Origin: Deltaproteobacteria bacterium Ga0077550
GTDB taxonomy: Bacteria; Myxococcota_A; Polyangia; Nannocystales; Nannocystaceae
Direction of reading: 5' to 3'
Length of the DNA: 64,000 bases
Assembly (NCBI GenBank): GCA_001464385.1
Contig: LNFB01000222.1
Coordinates: 47,733 to 111,732, forward strand
The notes under the pieces were generated by a model. The model searched no databases. It saw only the letters and a list, made by a program, of their open reading frames with translations, and was not told where the DNA came from. A program made the translations under genes and the position numbers. Each line of letters begins with the position of its first letter. Within the stretch, counting starts at the first letter, position 1. Positions 25,277 to 33,559 of this stretch are shown in pieces.

Positions 25277-26776
25277 ATGCGACGCACATGCTCGACGATC
25301 CTCCTGCTCGCGGCGCTCGCGGGGTGTGGCACTGGCTCGTCGCGCGGAGACTCGGGGTCGCTCGACTCGCTCGGCCCGACGTCGCCGACCTCGGGGTCCG
25401 GCACCGAGGACGACGCGGGCGACGACTCCGGGGACACGACGCTGGCCGACGCCGAGGACGGGGGGACGACCGCGGCCGACGACGGGTCGCAGGTCGACTT
25501 CGATCCCGCGTTCGCCCTCGCACAGGTCGACGCGGCGCTCGCGGCCGGGGTGCCCGGCCTCGCGATCGCGATCGTGTACGACGGTGAGGTCGTGCTCGCC
25601 GAGGGCTTCGGCGTCGCCGACGAGGGCGGCACCGCGGTCGATGCGACGACGCTCTTCAACCTCGCGTCGGTCACGAAGGTCGTGACGGCGCTGACGGTGC
25701 TCTCGGAGCGCGACGCGGGCCTGGTGTCGCTCGACACGCCGGTGCCGCAGGTGGTGCCGCAGTTCGTGCTGCGCGACGGGTTCGACGCGAACGCGGTGCA
25801 GATCCGCCACCTGCTGACCCACAGCGCCGGCCTCGGCGACTGGCCGACCGAGCCGTACGTCTATGGCAACACGTTGCTGGAGGAGTTCGCCGCCAACCCC
25901 AACCAGCCGCTCTGGTTCCCTCCCGGCGCTGTGTTCGACTACTCGAATCGCGGCTACACCCTCGCCGGGCTCGTGGCCGCGACGCTGCACGGGGGCAGCT
26001 TCGCCGACGCCGCACAGGCCCGCGTGCTCGCGCCGTTCGGCATGGACGGCGCGACGCTCGACGCGGCGATCGCAGGCACCCGCACCCACGCGCGCGGCGA
26101 GTCGAGCTGGGATGGCGGCTGGGTCGGCCCCGCCGACTACGTCGGCGAGAGCTATCAACCGTCGGCGGGCCTGTGGGCCGGCGCCGACGATCTCGGCGGG
26201 TTCGTGCGGGCGTTCGCGACCGCCTCTGCGCCGGGCTTCGCCGCGGGTACGATCGCCGAGGCCGAGTCCCCGATCCAGCCGACGCACGAAGGACCCGGCG
26301 CCTACGGCTACGGCTTGTTCGTCGACGGAGGCGAGCCGGCGGTCGTCTACCACGGCGGCAGCACGGGCGGTTACCTCGCGGATCTCGAGGTCGTGCCGAG
26401 CCTCGGCTTCGGCGTCGCGATCGTCGTCAACACGGACGCGTGGGATCCGAGCCAGGCGGGCTGGGCGATCCTCGCGCACTACGCGGGCTCGGGCACGTAC
26501 CCGCAGGATCCCGATCCGATCGATCCCGCGTCGTTCCCGGGGTCCTACGACGATCCGTGGCAGCTCGGGCGGATCGACGTCACGGCCACCGACACCGGCC
26601 TCTCGGCGAGCTTCGCCGACTTCGGCACCACCGTCGCACTCGAGCCCCTGTGGGGCGCGTCGTTCAGCTGCGCGCATCCGGTCACGGGCGATCCCATCGA
26701 CCTGATGTTCTGGCCGGATGCCGACGGCCAGGCGGTGTACCTCGTCAGTCGCGCAGGCGTCGCGGCTCGGATGTGA
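25277..26776 (+). CDS. Serine hydrolase lipoprotein (beta-lactamase class C/DD-peptidase fold)
   Basis: A 499-residue lipoprotein: MRRTCSTILLLAALAGC (Cys17), Ser/Gly/Asp spacer to about 75, then a serine beta-lactamase-like domain. Motif 1 is Ser131-Val-Thr-Lys134 (LASVTKVVT), motif 2 Tyr222-Ser-Asn (DYSNRGY) and motif 3 His359-Gly-Gly (YHGGSTGGY), the complete catalytic set. This family hydrolyses esters, peptides or D-amino-acid bonds; the substrate cannot be told. The final 90 residues resemble the small beta-domain that often follows (GSYDDPWQLGRIDV). It is divergent from the kinase gene across 181 bp. Confidence 0.88.
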   Translation: MRRTCSTILLLAALAGCGTGSSRGDSGSLDSLGPTSPTSGSGTEDDAGDDSGDTTLADAEDGGTTAADDGSQVDFDPAFALAQVDAALAAGVPGLAIAIVYDGEVVLAEGFGVADEGGTAVDATTLFNLASVTKVVTALTVLSERDAGLVSLDTPVPQVVPQFVLRDGFDANAVQIRHLLTHSAGLGDWPTEPYVYGNTLLEEFAANPNQPLWFPPGAVFDYSNRGYTLAGLVAATLHGGSFADAAQARVLAPFGMDGATLDAAIAGTRTHARGESSWDGGWVGPADYVGESYQPSAGLWAGADDLGGFVRAFATASAPGFAAGTIAEAESPIQPTHEGPGAYGYGLFVDGGEPAVVYHGGSTGGYLADLEVVPSLGFGVAIVVNTDAWDPSQAGWAILAHYAGSGTYPQDPDPIDPASFPGSYDDPWQLGRIDVTATDTGLSASFADFGTTVALEPLWGASFSCAHPVTGDPIDLMFWPDADGQAVYLVSRAGVAARM

Positions 26777-26779
26777 CAC

Positions 26780-26818
26780 GACCGACGACGGCGACCGACG
26801 ACGGCGACCGACGACGGG
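26780..26818. repeat. Three tandem 13-bp repeats after the serine hydrolase gene
   Basis: GACCGACGACGGC occurs three times in a row, the last with one end change. It lies between the serine hydrolase stop and the DUF4215 lipoprotein start. No stem-loop is formed. It could be slippage-prone spacer. Confidence 0.7.
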
Positions 26819-26897
26819 GTGATTGCGACCACCCGTGCGCATCGTCGGACCACGCGCGCCTTTGCTGGGGATCCGAGCGCGGTGATATCGTGCTGCA

Positions 26898-28295
26898 ATG
26901 TACAAGGCGCGGCTTCTCCTGCTCGTCACATTGCCCACCGCCCTCGCGGCGTGTCCCAGCACCACGCCGGTGCTCACGCAGGAGACCGCCGAGGGCAGCA
27001 CGACCGATCCCGCGACGGGGAGTTCCAGCGGCACGTCGAACCCGGGCTCGAGCGACGAGGTGACGTCGGCCGACGCGACGACGCTGACGACCGACGATCC
27101 GACCGACGCATCCTCGTCGGGTGGCAGCTCGACCGGGGCGCCGCCGACGTGCGGGGACGACGTCGTCGATCCGGGCGAGGAGTGCGACCTCGGGTCGTCC
27201 CAGCTGGAGTGCGACGCCGACTGCACGCTCCCGGTGTGCGGCGACGGCTTCGAGAACTTCCCCGCGGGTGAGTACTGCGATCCCGGCGCGGCTGGCGAGA
27301 CCGAGCTGTGCAACTCGGACTGCACGCTCGCCGAGTGTGGTGACGGGGTCGTCAACGCGGCCGCCGGCGAGACCTGCGACGACGGCCCCGAGGGGAGCCT
27401 CACCTGCAACACGAACTGCACCGCGGTGTCGTGCGGCGACGGGGTGATCAGCGAGCAGGCCGGCGAGGACTGCGACGACATGGGCGAGTCCGCGACGTGC
27501 GACGCCAACTGCACCGACGCCGAGTGTGGCGACGGGGAGATCAACGCGACCGCGGGCGAGGTGTGCGACGACGGGCCGGACGGGAGCCCCTCCTGCGACG
27601 GCAGCTGTCAGATCGCCATCTGCGGCGACGGGCTGCTCAGCCTGCCCAACGAGGAGTGCGACGACGCGGGCGAGTCGGCGGCGTGCGATGCCGACTGCAC
27701 GCTGGCGGACTGCGGCGACGGTCAGATCAACGTCACCGCGGGCGAGGAGTGCGACGACGCGGGTGAGTCGGCGAGTTGCGACGACGACTGCACCCCGGCG
27801 TTCTGCGGCGACGGAAACTCCAACTTCGCTGCCGGCGAGCTGTGCGACGACGCCAACGAGAACCCCGACGATTTCTGCGACAACTGCTACGCCGACTGCG
27901 GCAACGACTGCTGGAGCGACGCGGGCTGCCTCACCGACGCGGGTCGCTGCATCCGCTTCACCTGCACCGACGGCGCGAGCTCCGAGACGGCGTGCGACTC
28001 CTGCTTCGGCTGGCAGCCCATCACGTACGACAACTGGTTGCTCGACGGCTATTGTTCGGATGTCTCGACGACCTACCGCGCGGTGGCCGGGTACGCCACC
28101 TCGTGCGGCGGCGCGCCGCTGTGCTGCTCGGACCCCGCCGGCTGCGGCGGGGGCGACAACGCCTGGCACTTCTCGAACGGGATGAACAACTACTACGTCG
28201 GCCCGTGCCTCGGCTGCATGGAGGCCGACAACTGCACGTACTGGAACAACATCGACGACGGTGACTACACACGCATCACCGCGTGCATCCGCTGA
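26898..28295 (+). CDS. Lipoprotein with DUF4215 (myxobacterial Cys-rich) repeats
   Basis: A 465-residue lipoprotein: MYKARLLLLVTLPTALAAC (Cys19), a long Thr/Ser/Asp spacer to about 83, then about nine Cys-rich repeats of the form CGDGxxxxxAGExCDD...CxxxC, for example CGDGVVNAAAGETCDDG and CGDGLLSLPNEECDDAG. These are DUF4215 repeats, abundant in Myxococcota surface proteins and probably disulfide-stabilised stalks. The last about 140 residues form a separate Cys/Trp-rich domain (CWSDAGCLTDAGRC, CLGCMEADNCTYWNN) that may be the functional tip. The ATG at 26898 opens the signal peptide. It is followed by a strong hairpin. Confidence 0.88.
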   Translation: MYKARLLLLVTLPTALAACPSTTPVLTQETAEGSTTDPATGSSSGTSNPGSSDEVTSADATTLTTDDPTDASSSGGSSTGAPPTCGDDVVDPGEECDLGSSQLECDADCTLPVCGDGFENFPAGEYCDPGAAGETELCNSDCTLAECGDGVVNAAAGETCDDGPEGSLTCNTNCTAVSCGDGVISEQAGEDCDDMGESATCDANCTDAECGDGEINATAGEVCDDGPDGSPSCDGSCQIAICGDGLLSLPNEECDDAGESAACDADCTLADCGDGQINVTAGEECDDAGESASCDDDCTPAFCGDGNSNFAAGELCDDANENPDDFCDNCYADCGNDCWSDAGCLTDAGRCIRFTCTDGASSETACDSCFGWQPITYDNWLLDGYCSDVSTTYRAVAGYATSCGGAPLCCSDPAGCGGGDNAWHFSNGMNNYYVGPCLGCMEADNCTYWNNIDDGDYTRITACIR

Positions 28296-28305
28296 CGCGA
28301 CAACG

Positions 28306-28343
28306 TGCCACCGCGCGGCGCCCCATGGCCCCGCGCGGTGGCA
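28306..28343. terminator. Bidirectional hairpin between convergent genes
   Basis: A perfect 13-bp inverted repeat, TGCCACCGCGCGG and its complement, around a 12-nt loop. It begins 11 nt after the DUF4215 gene stop and ends 24 nt before the stop of the convergent vWA gene. The stem is strong enough for a terminator in both directions; no long U-tract follows. Confidence 0.7.
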
Positions 28344-28366
28344 TCCCACCAACCTGTTCACCACAA

Positions 28367-29923
28367 TCAGTCCGCCGGCCAGGGCTCCGGCGGGTTCTTC
28401 TCCGGGGGTGGCTCCGCCGCGCCCCGGGCCCGCAAGTTGTCGGCGAACATCTGCACGTAGCGCAGATCGTCCGCGATGTCCTCGTCGGGGGTCTCCACCA
28501 ACCATGACTGCACCGACTCCGTCAGTGCCAGCAGGGTCGCCAACGCGCCCTGATCGTCGCCCCACAGCGCCCGCTCGCTGGCGAGCCGGAGGCCGACGAA
28601 GATGTTGAGCATCACGAACGACTTCTCCACCGCTGCGCCGTCGAACTCGCCGCCCTCGGGCAGCTCGCCGGGGGTGAGGTCCGTCGTGATCGGGACCTCC
28701 TGCGTGATCGTCTCGCCGTCGCTGGGGCGCAGGTAGCTCATCGCGATCCGACCGACGACGCCCGGCTCCTCGGGGATCCCGCCCTTGTTGGGGACCAGCT
28801 CCACGACCATCGCCCCGCCGCCGCCACGTCGGCCGCCGATGTCGTCGCTCGCCGAGGTGCGGTGGGCGAGCTGCACCGACGGGATCTGGATGCTCGCGGT
28901 GTTGCCGTCGAGCTCGAACAGCTTGGTGCCGTACATCGCCCGCAGCGTCCACCCGGCGTCGATGTCGACGTCGATGCGGAGGTCGCGGGCCAGCGGCACG
29001 AGGAACGTGGTGACCTCCTGCTCGAAGACCTCCTGCACGGCCGCGGGATCCTCGAGGTAGTAGAACGCGCCGCCGCCCGACTCGGAGAGCTCGCGCATGA
29101 GCACCGGGTCGAACTCGGCGCCGACGCCGATGGTCGCGAGGCTGTGGCCGATCGCGTTGAAGCCCGCGCTCATCGCCACGATCTTCGCGTCGCTGGTGAT
29201 GCCCGCGGTCGCCTCGCCGTCGGAGAGCAGCACCACGCGGGTCTGCCGGCCGGCCTCGGGGTCGCTCGCGTTCGCGACCAGATCGTAGCCGGTGCGCAGG
29301 CCGTCGTAGATGTTGGTCTTGCCGTTGGCACCGATCGCGTCGATGGCGAGGGTCAGCTCCGCCGTCGCGTCGCCGGCGACGCGCTCGGCGAGGATCTCGG
29401 CCTCGTCGGAGAACGCGACGATCGAGACCCGGTCCTCGGGCCGCAGATCGTCGAGCATGCGCAGCAAACCCTCGCGCACGTACTCGATCGGCGCGCCGGC
29501 CATCGAGCCGCTGGTGTCGATGACCAGGGCGAGATCGAGGGGCGGCCGGGGGAGCTCCGCGGGATCGACCGGTGTGTTCATGCCGAGCATGACCACGGTG
29601 CAGTTGCTGCCGGTGATCATGTTGCCCATCACGCCGAGCTGACCGTGGAGGCAGACGTCGTCGCCGCAGTCGGGGGCCGGGAACTCGAGCTTGTGCTCGT
29701 TGAAGAAGCCGACGTCGTCGAGGGTCTGGGGGCCGGGGATCTGCCCGGCCTCGAGGATCGCGCGGAACTGGCCGAAGTCCTGGGCGCCGCCCTGGCCGAC
29801 GCCGGGGCCCACGCCTTCACCACCGGCCGAGGCGTCGCTGGCAGCGCCTCCGCAGCCGCCTGCCGTCGTCGCGCAGAGCAGCAGCGCCAGGCCGAGTCGT
29901 CGTGCATCGGAGATCGTGTCCAT
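28367..29923 (-). CDS. von Willebrand factor A domain lipoprotein
   Basis: A 518-residue lipoprotein: MDTISDARRLGLALLLCATTAGGC with lipid Cys24, then a Gly-rich spacer. Residues about 128-310 are a vWA domain with a complete MIDAS opening (LALVIDTSGSMAG, Asp136-x-Ser138-x-Ser140), TNIYDGLRTGYD and VVLLSDGEAT. vWA domains bind metal-dependently to protein partners. The C-terminal 200 residues are beta-rich then helical (SYLRPSDGETITQEVP, SERALWGDDQGALATLLAL), as in YfbK-like secreted proteins. GGAGG 9 nt upstream supports the ATG at 29923. It lies 44 bp downstream of the membrane-anchored protein gene on the same strand, probably an operon. Confidence 0.88.
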   Translation of the reverse strand: MDTISDARRLGLALLLCATTAGGCGGAASDASAGGEGVGPGVGQGGAQDFGQFRAILEAGQIPGPQTLDDVGFFNEHKLEFPAPDCGDDVCLHGQLGVMGNMITGSNCTVVMLGMNTPVDPAELPRPPLDLALVIDTSGSMAGAPIEYVREGLLRMLDDLRPEDRVSIVAFSDEAEILAERVAGDATAELTLAIDAIGANGKTNIYDGLRTGYDLVANASDPEAGRQTRVVLLSDGEATAGITSDAKIVAMSAGFNAIGHSLATIGVGAEFDPVLMRELSESGGGAFYYLEDPAAVQEVFEQEVTTFLVPLARDLRIDVDIDAGWTLRAMYGTKLFELDGNTASIQIPSVQLAHRTSASDDIGGRRGGGGAMVVELVPNKGGIPEEPGVVGRIAMSYLRPSDGETITQEVPITTDLTPGELPEGGEFDGAAVEKSFVMLNIFVGLRLASERALWGDDQGALATLLALTESVQSWLVETPDEDIADDLRYVQMFADNLRARGAAEPPPEKNPPEPWPAD

Positions 29924-29967
29924 GGTCGGGTTCCTCCGCGTCGTCGCTGGGTTCGCCTGGGGATGTG

Positions 29968-31536
29968 TCACTGCGCCGGCTCCTCGATCACGAGCGCGAG
30001 CTCGAGGTCGTCGCCGAGGGTCTGCGGGCCCGCGGCGCAGTCGGTGTCGATCACCACGCGGGTCTGGGCATGGGCGACCGCGACGGTGATGCGCGTGCCG
30101 TCCTCGCCGTCGAGGACCACCGGCCCGCCGCCCGTCGTCGCGGTCGCGGCGGGGAAGCTGCCGCCGCCCAGCGCGACGCTCGCGGCCTGCGCGACGGTGC
30201 CGCAGTCGTCGACCGAGAGCTCGCAGCCGTACAGCGGCACCACGGCGATCTGTAGGCCGCCCAACACGGGCGCGCTCGCGCCTCGGCTGACCATCAGGCG
30301 CCGCGTCGGCGTGGCGGTGGTCTCGATGACCACGGACTCGGATTGCACGCCGTACTCCATGCGCACCGTGACGTCGTCGCCGACGGCGAAGGGCAGGGGC
30401 AGCGCCGGGGCGCACAGGTACATCCGCCGCGTTCCACCGTCCGCCGCCGCGAGATCGATCGCCGTGCAGCCGTCGACACCAGCGGTCAGCGCGGCGATGC
30501 GGAACCCGCCCGAGTCGACCGCGTCGCCCCAGTCGACGCGGTCGGCGTCGTCCTGGGCCGCGCACTCGCCGACCGGCTCGCGGGCCTCACCGCGGGTGAA
30601 GAGGACCGGCGCGTCGGTCTCCCAGTGCCCGCGGTCGTCGACGTCGAGCGTGAGCGCGATGCCGCCCTGGGGATCGTCGAAGCCCTCGCCGCGGACCCAT
30701 CGCTCGGGCACGTCGGCGGGCCACCAGAACAGTACGGTCGGCGTGAAGCCATCCGCGTCGATCATGGCGAGGTTGCACTCGCGATCCCGGACCTCGGGAT
30801 CGAGCACGCCGAGGTTCGCGCCCGGGGGCAGCGTCCAGCTCTGCACGTCGCCGAACAGCGCGCCGCTCACGAGCCGCGCCGGGTCGGCCTCGATGGCGTA
30901 GCAGTCGAGCTGCACCGTCGATCGCACGGTGCGGATGCGGACGACCTGCTCGACGTCGGTGCCGTTGTGCAGCCACACGTCGGCGAGGATGTCGGGGTAG
31001 AGCGGGCCCTCGGGCGGGGGCGGCGAGGTCGCCACCGAGCACAGCAGACCGACGCCGGCTGCGCCCGCTTCGGCGCTGCGACGCGCGAGGCGTGCACGAT
31101 CTCGGGCACGCACCAGGGGGGCCGTCGCCATCGCGCGGCGCAGGACGATCGCGCTTGCGACCAACGCCGGCAGCGCGACCACGAGGTCGGTGGGATCGCG
31201 GACGATCGACCACGGGAACCCGAACGCGCCCATCATCGCCGACCACACCGTGGCCCCGATCACACTCAGCTTGATCGTCGCGAACACGACGCCGACCGCG
31301 ACGTGGGACAGCCACCAGCCCCGCAGGGTCCGCACCTGCAACGCCGTGGCGAGCAGCGCGGGCGCGATCAGCATGCCAGCGACGTCGCTGAGCTTGCCCG
31401 CGACGAACGCGGACACGAGCGTCGAGCCCTTGAACACGTGATCGTTGAGCACGAGCACGACCAGGCCGCCGAGCCACAGGGGATGCAGCAGCGCGCGCTG
31501 GGGGTGGATGCGACTCGGGCGGGCGTGGGCGGGCAT
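29968..31536 (-). CDS. Membrane protein with large C-terminal domain, unknown function
   Basis: A 522-residue protein. The first 165 residues hold about four or five transmembrane helices (LWLGGLVVLVLNDHVFKG, VAGMLIAPALLATALQV, LSHVAVGVVFATIKLSVIGA, LVVALPALVASAIVL). The remaining 350 residues are soluble and beta-rich with about nine cysteines (LDCYAIEADPARLV, RDRECNLAMIDADG, YGCELSVDDCGTV), so probably exposed to the periplasm. The ATG at 31536 has AAGGA a few nt upstream. No family is recognised. It is the first gene of a two-gene unit with the vWA lipoprotein, so the two may work together at the cell surface. Confidence 0.7.
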   Translation of the reverse strand: MPAHARPSRIHPQRALLHPLWLGGLVVLVLNDHVFKGSTLVSAFVAGKLSDVAGMLIAPALLATALQVRTLRGWWLSHVAVGVVFATIKLSVIGATVWSAMMGAFGFPWSIVRDPTDLVVALPALVASAIVLRRAMATAPLVRARDRARLARRSAEAGAAGVGLLCSVATSPPPPEGPLYPDILADVWLHNGTDVEQVVRIRTVRSTVQLDCYAIEADPARLVSGALFGDVQSWTLPPGANLGVLDPEVRDRECNLAMIDADGFTPTVLFWWPADVPERWVRGEGFDDPQGGIALTLDVDDRGHWETDAPVLFTRGEAREPVGECAAQDDADRVDWGDAVDSGGFRIAALTAGVDGCTAIDLAAADGGTRRMYLCAPALPLPFAVGDDVTVRMEYGVQSESVVIETTATPTRRLMVSRGASAPVLGGLQIAVVPLYGCELSVDDCGTVAQAASVALGGGSFPAATATTGGGPVVLDGEDGTRITVAVAHAQTRVVIDTDCAAGPQTLGDDLELALVIEEPAQ

Positions 31537-31770
31537 CTTCGGTCCTTCGTCGAGGTAGTGCCCGCCTCGGGCCCGACGATCACGACCGTGCGCTCGGCCG
31601 GCCCCGCTTGGCCGGCGCCTTGCGCTGGGCCACACCGCCGCCGGCCGCGAAACCTCGGGTAGTGCCGCACGTCCCCCGGACGATCACGCCGCGGTGCAGA
31701 TCGTCCCCCGGTGCGACCGACGGGGCGCAGCCCTGCGGCGCCCGGCACGTCGGTGCGCTATCCTGCCCCG

Positions 31771-32265
31771 ATGCGACCTAGCTTGTGTGTGCTCGTGCTC
31801 GTGGCGGCCTGCGGGGGGGCGCGTGACCTCGCGTCCGACGACTACATGGACGAGGATTTCCCGCCGTGGACCTGTGACACCGAGGGCACGACCGGCGCGT
31901 GCGACTCGACCGGCCAGATCGCGGCGCCGGCGTGCCAGGAGACCCAGGACTGCGATGGCGGCGTGTGTGCGGCGTCGTTCAACGGCGACATCGGGCCCCT
32001 GGAGTGCCAGTCGACGTGCATCGAGGCGATGGACGACGACCGCTGGTGCTCGGACGCGCAGGCGTGCTGCGACGGCACCGCGATCTGCGACCGTGGCTAC
32101 TGCGTGCCGACCGACGACGGCTCGAGCGGGGTCGACTCGACCGGGACGGACACCGGCGGCGCCGACTCGACCGGCGCCGACGCGACGGGCACCGACACGA
32201 CGGGTACCGAGGGTGGCACGGGCACCGACGGCGGCTCGACCGACAGCACCGGGACCGGGGCATGA
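31771..32265 (+). CDS. Small Cys-rich lipoprotein, first of a coupled pair
   Basis: A 164-residue lipoprotein: MRPSLCVLVLVAAC (Cys14), an acidic spacer, a Cys-rich domain (residues about 35-115) ending WCSDAQACCDGTAICDRGYCV, then a Ser/Thr/Gly/Asp tail to the C-terminus (DSTGTDTGGADSTGAD). The domain is shared with the next gene: both contain WC(S/F)DAxACCDxxAxCxxRGYCV. The start follows the signal peptide; the frame is open further upstream. Its stop overlaps the next ATG (ATGA), so the pair is translationally coupled. No known family is recognised. Confidence 0.75.
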   Translation: MRPSLCVLVLVAACGGARDLASDDYMDEDFPPWTCDTEGTTGACDSTGQIAAPACQETQDCDGGVCAASFNGDIGPLECQSTCIEAMDDDRWCSDAQACCDGTAICDRGYCVPTDDGSSGVDSTGTDTGGADSTGADATGTDTTGTEGGTGTDGGSTDSTGTGA

Positions 32266-32741
32266 GCATGCGACGACTGATCCTACTCAGCATCGTCGCG
32301 ACCGCGTGCCGGCACGACGACAAGATCCAGCTCGAGGACTCCGGCGAGTCGCTGGCCGCCGACTCGGCCTCGGCCACGACCGCCGATCCGACGGACGGCT
32401 CGAGCGACGGCGAGGATTCCTCGACGCCGGGCACCGAGACGTCGTCGACCGGCGCGCCCGATCCGTCGACCACCGGTGATCCCGACGACGGCTGCAGCCT
32501 GTCGCGGCCGTGCGAGGCGGGCTACTGCGTCGCGCCGTACGCCGACAACGAGCGCGGCGCGTTCGCGTGCGTCGCGGCGTGCGTGGGACCGAACGAGGCC
32601 GCGAGCTGGTGCTTCGACGCCAGCGCGTGCTGCGATCCCGACGCGGTCTGCACGTCGCGTGGCTACTGCGTCGGGCCCGACGACGGGACCAGCAGCAGCA
32701 GCGGGGCGGACAGCAGCGGCTCGGGCGACACGACGGGGTGA
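32262..32741 (+). CDS. Small Cys-rich lipoprotein, second of a coupled pair
   Basis: A 159-residue lipoprotein beginning MSMRRLILLSIVATAC (Cys16), a Thr/Ser/Asp/Gly spacer of about 50 residues, then the same Cys-rich domain as the preceding gene (CSLSRPCEAGYCVAP, CVAACVGPNEAASWC, ASACCDPDAVCTSRGYCV) and a Ser/Gly tail. The ATG at 32262 overlaps the upstream stop; a second ATG at 32268 is possible. The pair probably arose by tandem duplication. The spacer sits before the domain here, but mostly after it in the partner, so the domain order relative to the stalk is swapped. Confidence 0.75.
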   Translation: MSMRRLILLSIVATACRHDDKIQLEDSGESLAADSASATTADPTDGSSDGEDSSTPGTETSSTGAPDPSTTGDPDDGCSLSRPCEAGYCVAPYADNERGAFACVAACVGPNEAASWCFDASACCDPDAVCTSRGYCVGPDDGTSSSSGADSSGSGDTTG

Positions 32742-32757
32742 TCCGAGCGCGCCCGCG

Positions 32758-33297
32758 TCACGCGGGGCGCGGCGGCACGAGTCGACCCGAGCGCAGGCCG
32801 TCGCGGATGCGCGAACGGGTGGCCTTCAGCCGCTCGGGCGCACCCGCGAGCTCGGCGCTGGGCTTCGCTCCGCGGGCGGCGATCGCCTCCATCGTCCGCA
32901 CCTCGCGGACGTGGTGCGCGAGCACGTCGATCCACCGATCTTCGCGCCACGCGGCGTCGCTGTCGACCAGCGGCGGGCCGTGGTCGCCGATCGATGCCTC
33001 GAGCTTGCGCCACAGCGAGAGCGCCGCCATGCAGTGCAGATCGAGGGTGCGCAGCGCGAGGACGTGGGCCGGGTCGGTCACCGCGGGATCCTGGATCGCG
33101 CGGAGATCGGCGAGCCACAGCTCGCGCGCGCGCTCGGTCCGACCGGCGCCGTACATCCGCACCGCGAGGTCCCAGAGATCGAAGCCCCGGAGGGGCTCGA
33201 GCACGACGGCCCGCTCCAGCCAGCGCACACCCGCGGCTCCGAGGATGCCGCTGACCGTCGCCTCGCCCATTCGATACCACGTGCTCGCGCTCGGCAT
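32758..33297 (-). CDS. Hypothetical protein
   Basis: A 179-residue protein with no signal peptide or membrane segment, so probably cytosolic. It is all-helical in look (WLERAVVLEPLRGFDLWDLA, RARELWLADLRAIQDP, MEAIAARGAKPSAEL) and may have degenerate TPR character. I chose the ATG at 33297 (MPSASTWYRMGE) because the upstream extension is low-complexity basic sequence; an ATG at 33369 is the alternative. No family is recognised. It converges with the small lipoprotein pair across 16 bp. Confidence 0.55.
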   Translation of the reverse strand: MPSASTWYRMGEATVSGILGAAGVRWLERAVVLEPLRGFDLWDLAVRMYGAGRTERARELWLADLRAIQDPAVTDPAHVLALRTLDLHCMAALSLWRKLEASIGDHGPPLVDSDAAWREDRWIDVLAHHVREVRTMEAIAARGAKPSAELAGAPERLKATRSRIRDGLRSGRLVPPRPA

Positions 33298-33559
33298 GGT
33301 TCGTCGGCGGAGGATGCCACAGCCGACGTGGGGCTGTCGCGATGTCCTGGAGCGATGCCACGCTGTCATTCGACCGCGTCAGCGCAGTCGTGCGAATGCC
33401 GACGACCGGCGCCGCTGCGCGCGTCCGCCTCGCGCGTCGCCGCAATTTTGTCGTAGCAGCGGGCGGGCGCCGCCGTCGATCCGGCGCTACACCACGGCTG
33501 CAGATCGTCGCGGTGCTGCGCGATCGCGAATCCCCCATTCGGATCACTCGAGGAGAACG

